Positions 9,466-18,337 of a stretch of DNA of 64,000 nucleotides are shown piece after piece. This stretch comes from an uncultured Alphaproteobacteria bacterium (GTDB lineage Bacteria; Pseudomonadota; Alphaproteobacteria; HIMB59), in the NCBI GenBank assembly GCA_902516235.1, contig CABXXO010000001.1, positions 1-64,000 of the forward strand. Reading direction: 5' to 3'. The position numbers and the translations under genes are program-made. Position 1 is the first letter of the stretch. Every line of letters starts with the position of its first letter. Below the pieces are notes generated by a model. The model ran no database searches. It had not been told where the DNA came from and saw only the letters and a program-made list of their open reading frames with translations.

Positions 9466-10554
9466 ATGCGATCTTTATATTTTTTTACTTTGATTAGTTT
9501 TCTATCAGCATTTTCACTTCACGCTGAAGTGTATAAATGTCAGGTAGCGGTTGGCCCTTATGATGATTATAACATTATGAATAATTTTGCAGAAGATATT
9601 GCCATTGCAACAAATGGTGAACTCGAATTTGTGATGGTTCCAAAAGGAGAAGATCAGCTAGTAGATCTTGTAGATCTCGTTGACTCGATCAGTGACGGAG
9701 ATATTCCTTGTGGTGTTGGTTGGACCCACTACTGGGATGATTATAGTCCAGCAGGTATGCTGTTTGGCTCACCAATTGCAGGGGCTGGCTTAGGTATTGA
9801 TCAATTTTCCTTTTTCTCATGGTTTATGTATGGGGGAGGAAAAGAACTTTATGATGAGATGTGGGGTGAAATGGGACTTAATATAAAAGGTCATTTTATA
9901 CTCCCAAAAGGTCCTGAGGCTTTGGGATGGTTTCCGGAGCCTATTAAATCAATGGATGATTTTAGAAAGTTAGTATTTAGAAGTCCTCCAGGTATACCTG
10001 GTCAAATTTATAATGACATAGGTGTTGAGTCTGTTGCCATGTCAGGAGATGAAATTAAGGCTGCTCTGGAAAGTGGGATGATCGATGCTGCGGAGTGGTG
10101 TTGTCCAAAACCCGACAAAGGATTTGGTATATCTGAATACCTCAAACATTATTATTTACAAGGACTTCACCAAGTTATTGTGAATATGGATTTTTATATT
10201 AACAAAGACCTTTATAATACTTTTAGTGACTCGCAGAAAAGAATTATTGAAGTAGCTTCAAACGGTTTGTTAATGGAAACCTATGCCTATAGAATTATTG
10301 AAGATGGAAAAGCATTAAAAGAACTTGTAAATAATGATGGTGTAAAACTACATGATACACCTACAGACTATTTTACAGAGTATTCGGCTGCAGCAAACGA
10401 AGCCTTAACTCTTTTAGCTGAAGAGGATGAATTTTTTGCTAAAGTATATTCATCAATGACAGAATTTGCTGAGATTGCTATTCCATATTGGAGTCAGGCA
10501 CAATTCTCAAATGCACAGTTAGGTAAGGCTTACGCAGCAACCTTAAGTGACTAA
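9466..10554 (+). CDS. TRAP transporter substrate-binding protein, DctP/TakP type
   Basis: A 362-residue periplasmic binding protein with a signal peptide cleaved near LHAEV. The carboxylate-binding arginine region FRSPPGIPGQ (about residue 170) and the DAAEWCCP segment (about 208) match TRAP DctP proteins of the TakP branch, which bind organic or keto acids. A strong AGGAGG ribosome site lies 5 bases before ATG. No DctQ or DctM membrane genes are nearby, so either they are elsewhere or this protein serves as a sensor component. The ligand is unknown. Confidence 0.88.
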   Translation: MRSLYFFTLISFLSAFSLHAEVYKCQVAVGPYDDYNIMNNFAEDIAIATNGELEFVMVPKGEDQLVDLVDLVDSISDGDIPCGVGWTHYWDDYSPAGMLFGSPIAGAGLGIDQFSFFSWFMYGGGKELYDEMWGEMGLNIKGHFILPKGPEALGWFPEPIKSMDDFRKLVFRSPPGIPGQIYNDIGVESVAMSGDEIKAALESGMIDAAEWCCPKPDKGFGISEYLKHYYLQGLHQVIVNMDFYINKDLYNTFSDSQKRIIEVASNGLLMETYAYRIIEDGKALKELVNNDGVKLHDTPTDYFTEYSAAANEALTLLAEEDEFFAKVYSSMTEFAEIAIPYWSQAQFSNAQLGKAYAATLSD

Positions 10555-10567
10555 ACAATAATAAATA

Positions 10568-10601
10568 TTAGGGTTTGAATAAATTAAAATTCAAACCCTA
10601 A
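10568..10601. terminator. Bidirectional hairpin between TRAP SBP and PP2C genes
   Basis: A perfect 13-base inverted repeat (10568-10580 and 10589-10601, TTAGGGTTTGAAT and its complement) with an 8-base AT loop. It lies 14 bases after the TRAP protein stop, and its loop and right arm include the stop and last codons of the convergent phosphatase gene (stop at 10584). A bidirectional terminator is the likely role. Confidence 0.7.
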
Positions 10602-12179
10602 TAAAGTAATATCATCGTGTAACTTTACTTCATTTGAATAAATTAAAATATTTCTTATTTTGTCGATGGAGTCCTGACAATTATTTTCTTTAAAAATATC
10701 TTCAACTCCTTTTGACTCTAACATATCACCATTTTCCTTGTAACCCTCAGTGACTCCATCTGTATAAATTGCTAACTTCAAGTTTCTTTTTAATTCGATT
10801 TTTTCTTCCTGACATATAAACAAATTTTTATCAACTACTCCCAAAGGTGGACCAGAAGATTTGTAATAATTAATTTCATCTCCGAGAACTGAAAGCATGG
10901 GTTCATGTCCGGCATTACAAAAAGTAAATGTTCTCTCGTCACAGTGGCCTAAGACGGCTGTTGCAAACATTCCTTCAAAACTCTTGGATTGAAGCTCATG
11001 ATTAATCGTTCGTGTTAAATCTTCTACTGATACATCACTAAAATTTTCTGTAATATAGCTAAAAATACTAGATATTTTTGACATGAGCATACCTGCGTGA
11101 ACACCTTTTCCAGAAACGTCAGCTAAAATGAAATAACAGGAATTGTTGTCTTTTTTGACAACATCGTAAAAATCACCAGATATATTCTTAGCAGGAAAAT
11201 TAATAGCTTTTACATAATCTGGAAGTTCACTAGGCATCATTGCAGCTTGAATTCTTCTTCCTTTTCTGATCTCAGATAATTCTTTATCTCTTAATCTTTT
11301 TTTATCAATACAAGATTTAATTCTAGAATTTAAAATGGTGCTATTGAAAGGTTTAGATAAGTAATCATCAGCCCCAGCTTCAATACATTTAGTTACAAGC
11401 TCCGACTCTTGGAGACCAGATATCATAATTACAGGAATATCTTTAAAGCTATTAGAGCCTTTCATAAAACTAAGAACTTCAAAACCATTCATTTCCGGCA
11501 TAATCATATCTAAAAGGACTATCTCAATAGAGCCTTCTTGGTTTAAAACGTCACAAGCTATCTTACCATTACTAGCCTCGTGCACTACATGAGATTGTCT
11601 TTTTAAAAATTGTTTTAAAAAGTTTCTGTTACTATCATTATCATCAACTATTAAAAATGTAGCTTTAGGGATAGGCTCTTTTGTATTTTTTTTTGTTTCA
11701 ATCAAATCCATAATTTTGGAAATATCAAGATTAGATTTTGATGAAGAACTATCAGATTTATTAGTAGAAAAATTCACTAAACTAGACAATTGGTCATTTA
11801 ATGCTTTGGCTTCTGAGTGAATATTTTCGATAATACCAAAATTTTCTAATTGATTTTCTTCAGACTCTAGGTCTTCCAACATCATTTCTGAAAAACCAAT
11901 GATCACATTCAATGGATTTCTGATATCGTGTCGTATCTTTTTTTCCATTTCATCTTTATTATCCGATGAATTTATTTTTTCAACATCAAGCAAATCATTA
12001 ACAGTGTCATTAAGTTCGAATGAAGTTTGCTTAAGTTTTTCATAATCTTCAGCTCCCTCTTGTAAAAATTCAGAGAGACTATCCTCATTTAAAAAACCAA
12101 AGTAACCGGTTATTGAGTCAATGGGCGCTTTTAAAGACTGTTTTATTGTTTCAGCCTTTATGCGAAGTTCTTCAGACAA
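10584..12179 (-). CDS. Response regulator with RsbU-like PP2C phosphatase domain
   Basis: A 531-residue cytoplasmic protein in three parts. Residues about 75-140 look like a HisKA dimerisation segment (His84 in RHDIRNPLN), with no HATPase domain behind it. A receiver follows (FLIVDDND, Asp224 in LLDMIMPEMNG, TKP-like SKPF). A SpoIIE/RsbU phosphatase domain fills 300-531, with metal-binding aspartates in SGDFYDVV (Asp336), ADVSGKGVHAG (Asp354), YTDGVTE and HDDITL. Such proteins dephosphorylate a STAS antagonist when the receiver is phosphorylated. The likely substrate is the STAS protein at 14274-14579. Five bases separate it from the upstream receiver gene. Confidence 0.9.
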   Translation of the reverse strand: MSEELRIKAETIKQSLKAPIDSITGYFGFLNEDSLSEFLQEGAEDYEKLKQTSFELNDTVNDLLDVEKINSSDNKDEMEKKIRHDIRNPLNVIIGFSEMMLEDLESEENQLENFGIIENIHSEAKALNDQLSSLVNFSTNKSDSSSSKSNLDISKIMDLIETKKNTKEPIPKATFLIVDDNDSNRNFLKQFLKRQSHVVHEASNGKIACDVLNQEGSIEIVLLDMIMPEMNGFEVLSFMKGSNSFKDIPVIMISGLQESELVTKCIEAGADDYLSKPFNSTILNSRIKSCIDKKRLRDKELSEIRKGRRIQAAMMPSELPDYVKAINFPAKNISGDFYDVVKKDNNSCYFILADVSGKGVHAGMLMSKISSIFSYITENFSDVSVEDLTRTINHELQSKSFEGMFATAVLGHCDERTFTFCNAGHEPMLSVLGDEINYYKSSGPPLGVVDKNLFICQEEKIELKRNLKLAIYTDGVTEGYKENGDMLESKGVEDIFKENNCQDSIDKIRNILIYSNEVKLHDDITLLGFEF

Positions 12180-12184
12180 ATGAT

Positions 12185-12544
12185 TTATTTTAATTCTAGA
12201 TTTTTAATCTTTTCGAGCAGCCTTGGAAAGTCAACAGGCTTTGTATCAAAATCATCACAACCTGCGTTCAGGCACTTTTCTCTATCAGATGCCATGGCGT
12301 GGGCTGTTAAAGCGATGATTGGAAGGTCAGGTTTCACTTTTTTTATTTCTTGAGTAGCTTCCCATCCATCAATTTCGGGCAAACTCATGTCCATTAAGAC
12401 AATGTTATAATCTGAGGCTAAAGCAGCATCAACACCTTTTCTTCCATCTATGGCAATATCTGTTTCGTAGCCTTTTCTGTTTAATCTTCTAGAAAGCATA
12501 TCTCTGTTCATTTCGTTATCTTCAACAATTAAAATTTTAGGCAT
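12185..12544 (-). CDS. Single-domain response regulator (CheY/DivK type)
   Basis: A 119-residue receiver with the acidic pair in ILIVEDNE, phospho-aspartate Asp52 (LMDMSLPEIDG), the conserved ALTAHA threonine and the DTKPVD lysine. No output domain is present. I start it at ATG 12544; a GTG at 12559 would add five residues of no family value. The sequence is close to receivers that pair with hybrid kinases. It lies 5 bases upstream of the PP2C response regulator and could be a phospho-relay intermediate. Confidence 0.88.
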   Translation of the reverse strand: MPKILIVEDNEMNRDMLSRRLNRKGYETDIAIDGRKGVDAALASDYNIVLMDMSLPEIDGWEATQEIKKVKPDLPIIALTAHAMASDREKCLNAGCDDFDTKPVDFPRLLEKIKNLELK

Positions 12545-12636
12545 ATCCAATAATAGCACAAATTTAAATATCTTATATTGATTAATCGTCTCATATGATC
12601 TTTGATAATAGTAATTTCTGTTAATAACTTTTACGG

Positions 12637-13092
12637 TTATTCTTTTTGTTCTATTTCTTCAAAGGCAACTGGATATCCATTTGCAATCCATCCAAAACCA
12701 TTATCATTTCCCTCAACTCCATCGATAACTCTAAAAAATTTTTTCGATTTGTCAGGAAATATTGAAATTAGCGATTTAATAATATCATCGGTTTCATGAG
12801 TATTATTCTCTACTAAAGCACCTCTGATATATTTTTTTGGCTGAGATGACTCGCTATTTTCATTTGAGTTTTCTAAAAAAAAGACAATATGTTTATCATC
12901 AGGATTTAAAGAGGCTAACTTTTCAAAAAAAACCTTAATGTCAGGGTCGTGTTCACAGCGAAGTGCTCCTTTAGGTATACCTGTGTTATAAATTTGCTCA
13001 TCATTTCTGGTATCAATCATCATGACTTCTTTCAAGCCGCTGATTTTATATGCTTGGTGGCTAGTTATGTTTTGTGGTAATTTGTCTAACAT
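12637..13092 (-). CDS. Rhodanese-fold protein lacking the catalytic cysteine
   Basis: A 151-residue protein with rhodanese layout: an N-terminal ITSHQAYKI segment, MMIDTRNDEQIYNTGIPKGAL as the first conserved block, and a C-terminal VIDGVEGNDNGFGWIANGYPV block. The active-site loop, which should begin with cysteine after the central strand, reads FFLENSNENS here. Sulfur transfer is therefore unlikely, and a binding or sensing role in the signalling cluster is more plausible. The only cysteine is in LRCEHD. It is divergent from the RsbW-like gene with 49 bases between starts. Confidence 0.7.
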   Translation of the reverse strand: MLDKLPQNITSHQAYKISGLKEVMMIDTRNDEQIYNTGIPKGALRCEHDPDIKVFFEKLASLNPDDKHIVFFLENSNENSESSQPKKYIRGALVENNTHETDDIIKSLISIFPDKSKKFFRVIDGVEGNDNGFGWIANGYPVAFEEIEQKE

Positions 13093-13141
13093 AAAAATAT
13101 AACTTAATATCTAAATCAGGAAAAAGAAAGATTATTTATTA

Positions 13142-13546
13142 ATGAAAAATCATATTCGTTTTGAGGAACTGGTACCAAAGAATTTAAAAGAAATTCGAGA
13201 TTTTTTGGAGACATTTCTTGATAAAAACCATGTCAATAAAGATATAAAATTCTCACTAAAGCTTGCTTTAGATGAAGTTTGTCAAAATGTTATCAGACAT
13301 ACGTATAAAAAGGAGCCATTACCTCTCGAAGTATCGCTTGATTTAGACGACAGTATTTTGAAAATTTCTATAAGAGATTTCGCCAAACACAAAACTACAT
13401 TGGAGGACTTTCAGCCAAGAGACTTAGATGATATCAAGGTTGGAGGCTTAGGAATTACGTTTATTAAAAATTCTGTTGATGAAATATACTTTAGTGATGA
13501 TATGGAAACGGGAAACTGTTTAAATTTAGTAAAAAAAATTCTTTAA
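13142..13546 (+). CDS. RsbW-like anti-sigma factor / serine kinase ATPase
   Basis: A 134-residue lone HATPase_c_2 domain. The N-box LKLALDEVCQNVIRHTY (about residues 40-56) contains the expected Glu, Asn and His. ISIRDF and VGGLGITFIKNSVDE form the nucleotide-binding remainder. It is the better conserved of the two such proteins in the window and is the natural kinase for the STAS protein encoded 730 bases away. Its last 21 bases overlap the convergent prepilin peptidase gene. Confidence 0.85.
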   Translation: MKNHIRFEELVPKNLKEIRDFLETFLDKNHVNKDIKFSLKLALDEVCQNVIRHTYKKEPLPLEVSLDLDDSILKISIRDFAKHKTTLEDFQPRDLDDIKVGGLGITFIKNSVDEIYFSDDMETGNCLNLVKKIL

Positions 13547-14269
13547 AAAAACGTTTTGTTGAATAATCATTACAGTCATTCCTGCTAAACACAAAAAGCT
13601 ACCAAAAGCAATCTTGGCATAGACATTAGAGATTTGTCCACTCGCTACTATATAAAAGGTCGCATATATAGATGCTAAGAAAAAGCAGATAAAAGAGTTA
13701 ATTAATCCAAGCCAAGAGCCTATTCCAGATAACAAAAACACATCTCCCATTCCAATACCTTGTTTTTTTTTGATTACATAATATGCGCCATTTGTAATTA
13801 ACACTAAGGCTGCTGCTGCGATTGCTCCCAAAATAAAATTAAAAAAATTAATGCTGAATATATAATTATATACTAATCCTGAGGCAATAAGGGACCAGCT
13901 AAATACATGTGGGATAATTAAATGCTGCCAATCAATAAAAATTATCACAATCATTAAAAGAAAAAACAAAGATACAAAAATAAACTCTTCAGTTGTACCA
14001 TTAGATTGGAATGAAAATACTAGCAAAAGTGGAAATATTAATTCCACAACTGGATATTGGGCACTAATCTTTTTTTTACAGCACCTAGATTTTCCTTTTA
14101 AAATCACATAGCTTAAAATTGGAATGTTATCAAAAATTGGTATCTTTTTATTACACAAAGTGCAACTGGACGGCGTTAAAATACTCTTTTCAAGAGGTAT
14201 TCTGTAGATCAGCACATTAAGAAAGCTTCCAATGCACAATCCCAAAAGGAAAATCAAAAAAAATAACAA
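13526..14269 (-). CDS. pilD: Prepilin peptidase
   Basis: A 247-residue A24-family aspartyl protease that cleaves and usually methylates type IV prepilins at the inner membrane. The two catalytic aspartates are visible: Asp113 in FIDWQHLIIPH and Asp176 in GIGMGDV. About seven membrane segments follow a cytoplasmic loop with cysteines 36, 39, 63 and 64. The usual second CxxC is replaced by adjacent cysteines (SRCCKKKIS). It lies 4 bases downstream of the STAS gene and so probably shares its transcript. It would process the pilins at 14682 and 26606-30437. Confidence 0.92.
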   Translation of the reverse strand: MLFFLIFLLGLCIGSFLNVLIYRIPLEKSILTPSSCTLCNKKIPIFDNIPILSYVILKGKSRCCKKKISAQYPVVELIFPLLLVFSFQSNGTTEEFIFVSLFFLLMIVIIFIDWQHLIIPHVFSWSLIASGLVYNYIFSINFFNFILGAIAAAALVLITNGAYYVIKKKQGIGMGDVFLLSGIGSWLGLINSFICFFLASIYATFYIVASGQISNVYAKIAFGSFLCLAGMTVMIIQQNVFLKNFFY

Positions 14270-14273
14270 AAAA

Positions 14274-14579
14274 TTAAGCTTTTTTGATTTTTAAAATTTT
14301 ATCAAGAAACGCTAATTCAATTACTTTCATTACCTCATCGCTGGGGCTGTCAACTATAAAAGTGAGGTTTTTCTTAGCTGCTTGTTGAGTGCCTTCAATT
14401 AAGCAAGATATTCCAGATGAGTCAATATAAGTAACACCAGAAAGGTTAAAATCAATATTTTTCCCCGCATCTAAGTGCTCCATGATTTTGGCTCTAACCT
14501 CAGAGGATTTATCTAAATCAATCTCTCCTGTTATGGTAATTTTGCATGGGTCAATATCGTCTTGGACTGTAATTTCCAT
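14274..14579 (-). CDS. STAS-domain anti-anti-sigma factor (RsbV/SpoIIAA type)
   Basis: A 101-residue single STAS domain. GEIDLDKSSEVR (about residue 18) and VTYIDSSGISCLIEG (about 49) are the family marks; Ser54 or Ser55 is the expected phosphorylation site. Such proteins bind RsbW-type kinases when unphosphorylated and release the kinase's other partner. It is the only candidate substrate in the window for the RsbU-like phosphatase and for two RsbW-like ATPases. The gene is directly upstream of pilD in the same orientation. Confidence 0.92.
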   Translation of the reverse strand: MEITVQDDIDPCKITITGEIDLDKSSEVRAKIMEHLDAGKNIDFNLSGVTYIDSSGISCLIEGTQQAAKKNLTFIVDSPSDEVMKVIELAFLDKILKIKKA

Positions 14580-14681
14580 GATCTATAAATACAATAATAC
14601 CATTAAAATTAATAGTTTTTTGTTCAAATTTTAAAAAAAAACTTTAAATTAAATAAAAAACTAATCGGAGGTTTAAACCAA

Positions 14682-15347
14682 ATGAAAACTTTAAATAAAG
14701 GTTTCTCTCTAGTCGAACTATTGGTAGTTATTGCTATCATAGGAGTTCTGGCTGCTGTGGGTGTTACAACTTATCAAGGGTACATTCAATCAGCCAAAGA
14801 GGGTAATGTTGCAACTAATCATAATGCATTAGTGGCTTATATGACTGCTGAAGTTTCAAGATGTCAATTAGGATCAGGAAGTTTCGCTGGTTCTGATGGA
14901 ACAACTACAGGCTCTAATCTTTCAGGTGCTGTATCTTGCCAGAATTTAGAGGCAAATGATGTTGCTGACGCTCTACAAAACTATGTCATAAATGTAGCTG
15001 CGTATGAAAATCCTAATTTTGGAACAACATACACTGAAGCAAGTGTCATGTCTGCTAATGACGACACAGATGAATCTGGTGTGACTCACACTATCAGGGA
15101 CTCAGATGATGCAGCATGTGATTTAAGCACAATTCAATCATGTCCTGATGGTTCTACTACAAGTGGTGATATTGATGGTGCAGCCGTAGCTACAAGATGT
15201 GCAACAGATGATCAATTCGGTAATATTTATATCTTATCTGATCAAATTGATCCGGGCGCAGACTATATTGTTATCCAATCATGTCAGAACCCAGATGATG
15301 GTGCTGATGGAATGCTTGTTACTAACGCAATTGAGATATCAAGATAA
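14682..15347 (+). CDS. Type IV prepilin, probable major pilin
   Basis: A 221-residue prepilin. The short leader MKTLNKG is followed by the cleavage site G/FSLVELLVVIAIIG, with Glu at position +5 of the mature protein. The soluble part is rich in Gly, Ser, Thr and Asp and has six cysteines, which may form disulfides. A strong GGAGG ribosome site lies 10 bases before ATG, and a private terminator follows. Its position next to pilD, pilC and pilB and its monocistronic layout suggest the main pilus subunit. Homology to a specific MSHA or PilA subtype cannot be decided by eye. Confidence 0.88.
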   Translation: MKTLNKGFSLVELLVVIAIIGVLAAVGVTTYQGYIQSAKEGNVATNHNALVAYMTAEVSRCQLGSGSFAGSDGTTTGSNLSGAVSCQNLEANDVADALQNYVINVAAYENPNFGTTYTEASVMSANDDTDESGVTHTIRDSDDAACDLSTIQSCPDGSTTSGDIDGAAVATRCATDDQFGNIYILSDQIDPGADYIVIQSCQNPDDGADGMLVTNAIEISR

Positions 15348-15361
15348 TTAACATTAAATTT

Positions 15362-15388
15362 TAAGGGGTATATTTTATGTGCCCCTTA
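15362..15388. terminator. Hairpin between pilin and pilC
   Basis: A 7-base stem, TAAGGGG (15362-15368) paired with CCCCTTA (15382-15388), spanning a 13-base loop. It lies between the convergent pilin and pilC stops and probably ends both transcripts. Confidence 0.55.
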
Positions 15389-15392
15389 TGCC

Positions 15393-16598
15393 TTAACCGG
15401 CAAACAGTGCACCTGCATTAAAGATAGGCAGGTACATACCTAAAAGGAGTGCAGCAACGATACCTCCGACTAAGACAATCATAAGTGGTTCAATTGCTGC
15501 ACTCAAAGCTCCTACTGCTAGGTCAAACTCTTCCTCATAATATGAGGCTAACGAATTTAGCATTTCATCCACATTACCTGTTTTCTCTCCAACTGAGATC
15601 AACTGAGCTAACTCTGGAGGAAACAAATTATCTCTTCGAAATAAAACTGATAATTCTTTTCCTGTAAGTACGTCCTTTTTAACGTTGGAAAGAGCGTCTT
15701 TAATGGGCAAGTTGGTAGAAACATTCGTGCCAATTTCAAGAACATTGATGATGGGCACACCCGCTTTCATCAAATTTGCCATCACAAGAGTTAGCCTTGA
15801 AAAGGTTGATTTAAAAATTAAATTTCCAAATAACGGTAATTTTAAAGTAATTTTATGCCAAGTTTTCCTTAACTTTAGGGAGCTTTTTAATGCAAAATTA
15901 AAAAGAAAGAAAAAAGCAATTACAGAGATGAAAGTAAGTCCTCCTTTACTTGGATCTCTTAAAAATTCACTGACTGCAATTAAAGCTTTAGTAAATGATG
16001 GTAGATCAACCCCCATTCCTCCATACATTTCTTGAAATATAGGTATCACTTTAATTAACATAAACGTGGAAATACCAAGCGCGATAACCATTACTATAAT
16101 GGGGTATGTGAAGGCTTTCTTTAAACCTTTTGCTATTTTATCTCTTTTTTCCATCATTACTGCTAACTTTCCTAAAAACTCATCAAGCGCACCAGACTCT
16201 TCTCCGGCACTGATGATATTTAGATAAATATTATCAAAAACTTTAGGATGTCTTCCAAAGGCCTCAGAGATTGTGCTTCCTGTATTAAGATCTCTATAAA
16301 CACTACTTAAAACATATTTCATACCATATGATTTTGCCTGACCTTTTAGTATTGAAATAGTTTCCACAACAGGAAGTCCCGCTTTTACCATAGAGGACAT
16401 TTTCTTTGTGACCTGCATTAATTCAGTGCTTTTAACTTTTTTTCTAGCGAGAAGTGGTTTAGCGTCTTCTTTTATTTTTGTAACCTTGATTTTTCTTTTT
16501 CTTAAAAGAGTTAAGGCTTGTTTTTCATCTTTAGCTTCAATGCTGTCTTTAACAACATCCCCCATATTGTCAAAACCTTCAAAAAGAAATTCTTGCAT
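15393..16598 (-). CDS. pilC: Type IV pilus inner-membrane platform protein
   Basis: A 401-residue protein of the PilC/GspF family. Two T2SSF repeats are seen (about residues 65-190 and 268-390), each with the KAGLPVVET or KAGVPIINV box and GEESG or GEKTG motif. Three membrane segments lie near 170, 220 and 375. It anchors the assembly ATPase to the pilus base. Seven bases separate it from pilB upstream. Confidence 0.94.
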   Translation of the reverse strand: MQEFLFEGFDNMGDVVKDSIEAKDEKQALTLLRKRKIKVTKIKEDAKPLLARKKVKSTELMQVTKKMSSMVKAGLPVVETISILKGQAKSYGMKYVLSSVYRDLNTGSTISEAFGRHPKVFDNIYLNIISAGEESGALDEFLGKLAVMMEKRDKIAKGLKKAFTYPIIVMVIALGISTFMLIKVIPIFQEMYGGMGVDLPSFTKALIAVSEFLRDPSKGGLTFISVIAFFFLFNFALKSSLKLRKTWHKITLKLPLFGNLIFKSTFSRLTLVMANLMKAGVPIINVLEIGTNVSTNLPIKDALSNVKKDVLTGKELSVLFRRDNLFPPELAQLISVGEKTGNVDEMLNSLASYYEEEFDLAVGALSAAIEPLMIVLVGGIVAALLLGMYLPIFNAGALFAG

Positions 16599-16605
16599 TT
16601 AGTGA

Positions 16606-18336
16606 TTAACTTGTCAAAACTCTTTGGAATTCTTCAACAGATATTATGCCTTCCATAATAAATTTTCTTCCTGTCTCAGGCATAGTGAGAAAACCGTCTT
16701 TTTTTGCAATTTCTAATAGTTCTGGTGCTTGTAAATTATTGAGAATACCAGATGCGAGCTTTGGTGTGTTCTGAAGAACCTCATAAATACCCTGTCTTCC
16801 TTTGTAACCTGAACCACCACAATTACTGCATCCTGCACCCCTAAAGGCAGTAACTTTTGGAATATCTTCTTTATCAAAACCAACATCTAAAAGGTGGCTC
16901 GTGTTTACTTGATCATCAGGTATCTTGCAACTTTTGCATATTCTTCTGGCTAGTCTTTGAGCAACAATAAGAGTTAATGCAGATGAAACCATAAAATTTG
17001 GCACTCCCATGTTTAAGAGTCGAACAACGGTCGCAATTGCATCATTGGTATGAAGTGTGCTTAATAATAAGTGTCCTGTCAGTGCTGCCTTAATAGATAT
17101 ATCAACTGTTTCTTTATCTCTGATTTCACCAACTAAAATTACCTCTGGATCTTGACGTAAAAAAGATCTTAATATAGCAGAAAAAGTTAATCCAATCGAC
17201 TCGTTTGCTTGAACTTGACCCAATCCCTCTAAATAATATTCAACCGGATCCTCAGCGGTAAGAATGCTTTTTTTTGGATTATTTATTTTTTGAAGAGCTG
17301 CATACAATGTTGTACTTTTTCCACTCCCTGTTGGGCCAGTTACTAAAACCATACCTTGTGGTGCATTCATAGCATCAAGTACTTTTTTATAATCACTTTC
17401 ATCAAAACCAATTTTATCTAATGCTAATTCAGGACTTCCTTTTAATATCCTCATAACAAGTCTTTCGCCATATTTTGCAGGACAAGCCGAAAATCTTACG
17501 TCAATCCAATCTCCTCTTGGATTATTAATATCCTTGAATTGTAAAACTCCATCTTGGGGGAGTCTTTTTTCCTGAATATTACAATTAGCCATTACTTTAA
17601 GTCTTGTAACAATCGCACCATAATTATCTCTTAGAAATTTTGTGTAACTATTCATAATTTTTAGAACACCATTTACTCTGAAACGAATTCGAGATACACC
17701 ATCTCTAAAAGGCTCTATGTGAATATCACTTGTATCTAGGGAGAGAGCATGGCTTAAAAGATGATCGACAAATTCAACTGCACCCTTCGTCGCTTTAGCT
17801 GATAGTTTTTCAGGTGCTTCCTCGGTGCCCTCCTCCTCTTTAGGAGCTGATCCATTGGTTTTTTCTTCAGATTTTGTCTCACTAATAGAGTCGTCCAGTG
17901 ATCGAGAGTCCAGCGCCTCATCGATAACCGAGGGTTTTGCTATAAAAAGTTTAATACCTTTTGTGTTGAACTGTCTTAATCGAGGGCCCAACATTGCAAT
18001 TTTCATGGGATCTGCCGATGCTACACTCAATATTTCGTCATCAATTTTAAATGGAATTACCTCATATTTTTTAATAATTTTTAAAGGTATTTTTTTTAAT
18101 ACATTTTCAGGTACTGAAGATGGATCAAATTCAGTTGATGGTATCTTATAAGTTGAGGAGGTGATTTTTAGAACTTCATCTTCTTTTACATGATTTTTTT
18201 CTAATAAAAATTTTAATAAATTTCCTGATGTTCCCTCGGAATTGAGAGCTTGTTGAAAAACTTGTTTATTTATTATGCCTTGATCCTTCAACATAGAGGA
18301 TACTTTTGCACTAACTTCTCTTGAGATTGCTGCCAT
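16606..18336 (-). CDS. pilB: Type IV pilus assembly ATPase
   Basis: A 576-residue GspE/PilB ATPase that powers pilin polymerisation from the cytoplasmic side. The N-terminal MshEN-like domain covers about residues 1-150. An acidic linker (about 153-180) follows. The Walker A GPTGSGKSTT is near 331, the Asp box ILTAEDPVEYYLEG near 356, Walker B ILVGEIRD near 400 and the His box LLSTLHTNDA near 420. A tetracysteine zinc site (CKSC and CSNC) lies near 467-505, as in PilB and GspE. It begins the pilB-pilC pair, one base after the upstream small membrane protein. Confidence 0.95.
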   Translation of the reverse strand: MAAISREVSAKVSSMLKDQGIINKQVFQQALNSEGTSGNLLKFLLEKNHVKEDEVLKITSSTYKIPSTEFDPSSVPENVLKKIPLKIIKKYEVIPFKIDDEILSVASADPMKIAMLGPRLRQFNTKGIKLFIAKPSVIDEALDSRSLDDSISETKSEEKTNGSAPKEEEGTEEAPEKLSAKATKGAVEFVDHLLSHALSLDTSDIHIEPFRDGVSRIRFRVNGVLKIMNSYTKFLRDNYGAIVTRLKVMANCNIQEKRLPQDGVLQFKDINNPRGDWIDVRFSACPAKYGERLVMRILKGSPELALDKIGFDESDYKKVLDAMNAPQGMVLVTGPTGSGKSTTLYAALQKINNPKKSILTAEDPVEYYLEGLGQVQANESIGLTFSAILRSFLRQDPEVILVGEIRDKETVDISIKAALTGHLLLSTLHTNDAIATVVRLLNMGVPNFMVSSALTLIVAQRLARRICKSCKIPDDQVNTSHLLDVGFDKEDIPKVTAFRGAGCSNCGGSGYKGRQGIYEVLQNTPKLASGILNNLQAPELLEIAKKDGFLTMPETGRKFIMEGIISVEEFQRVLTS

Positions 18337-18337
18337 T

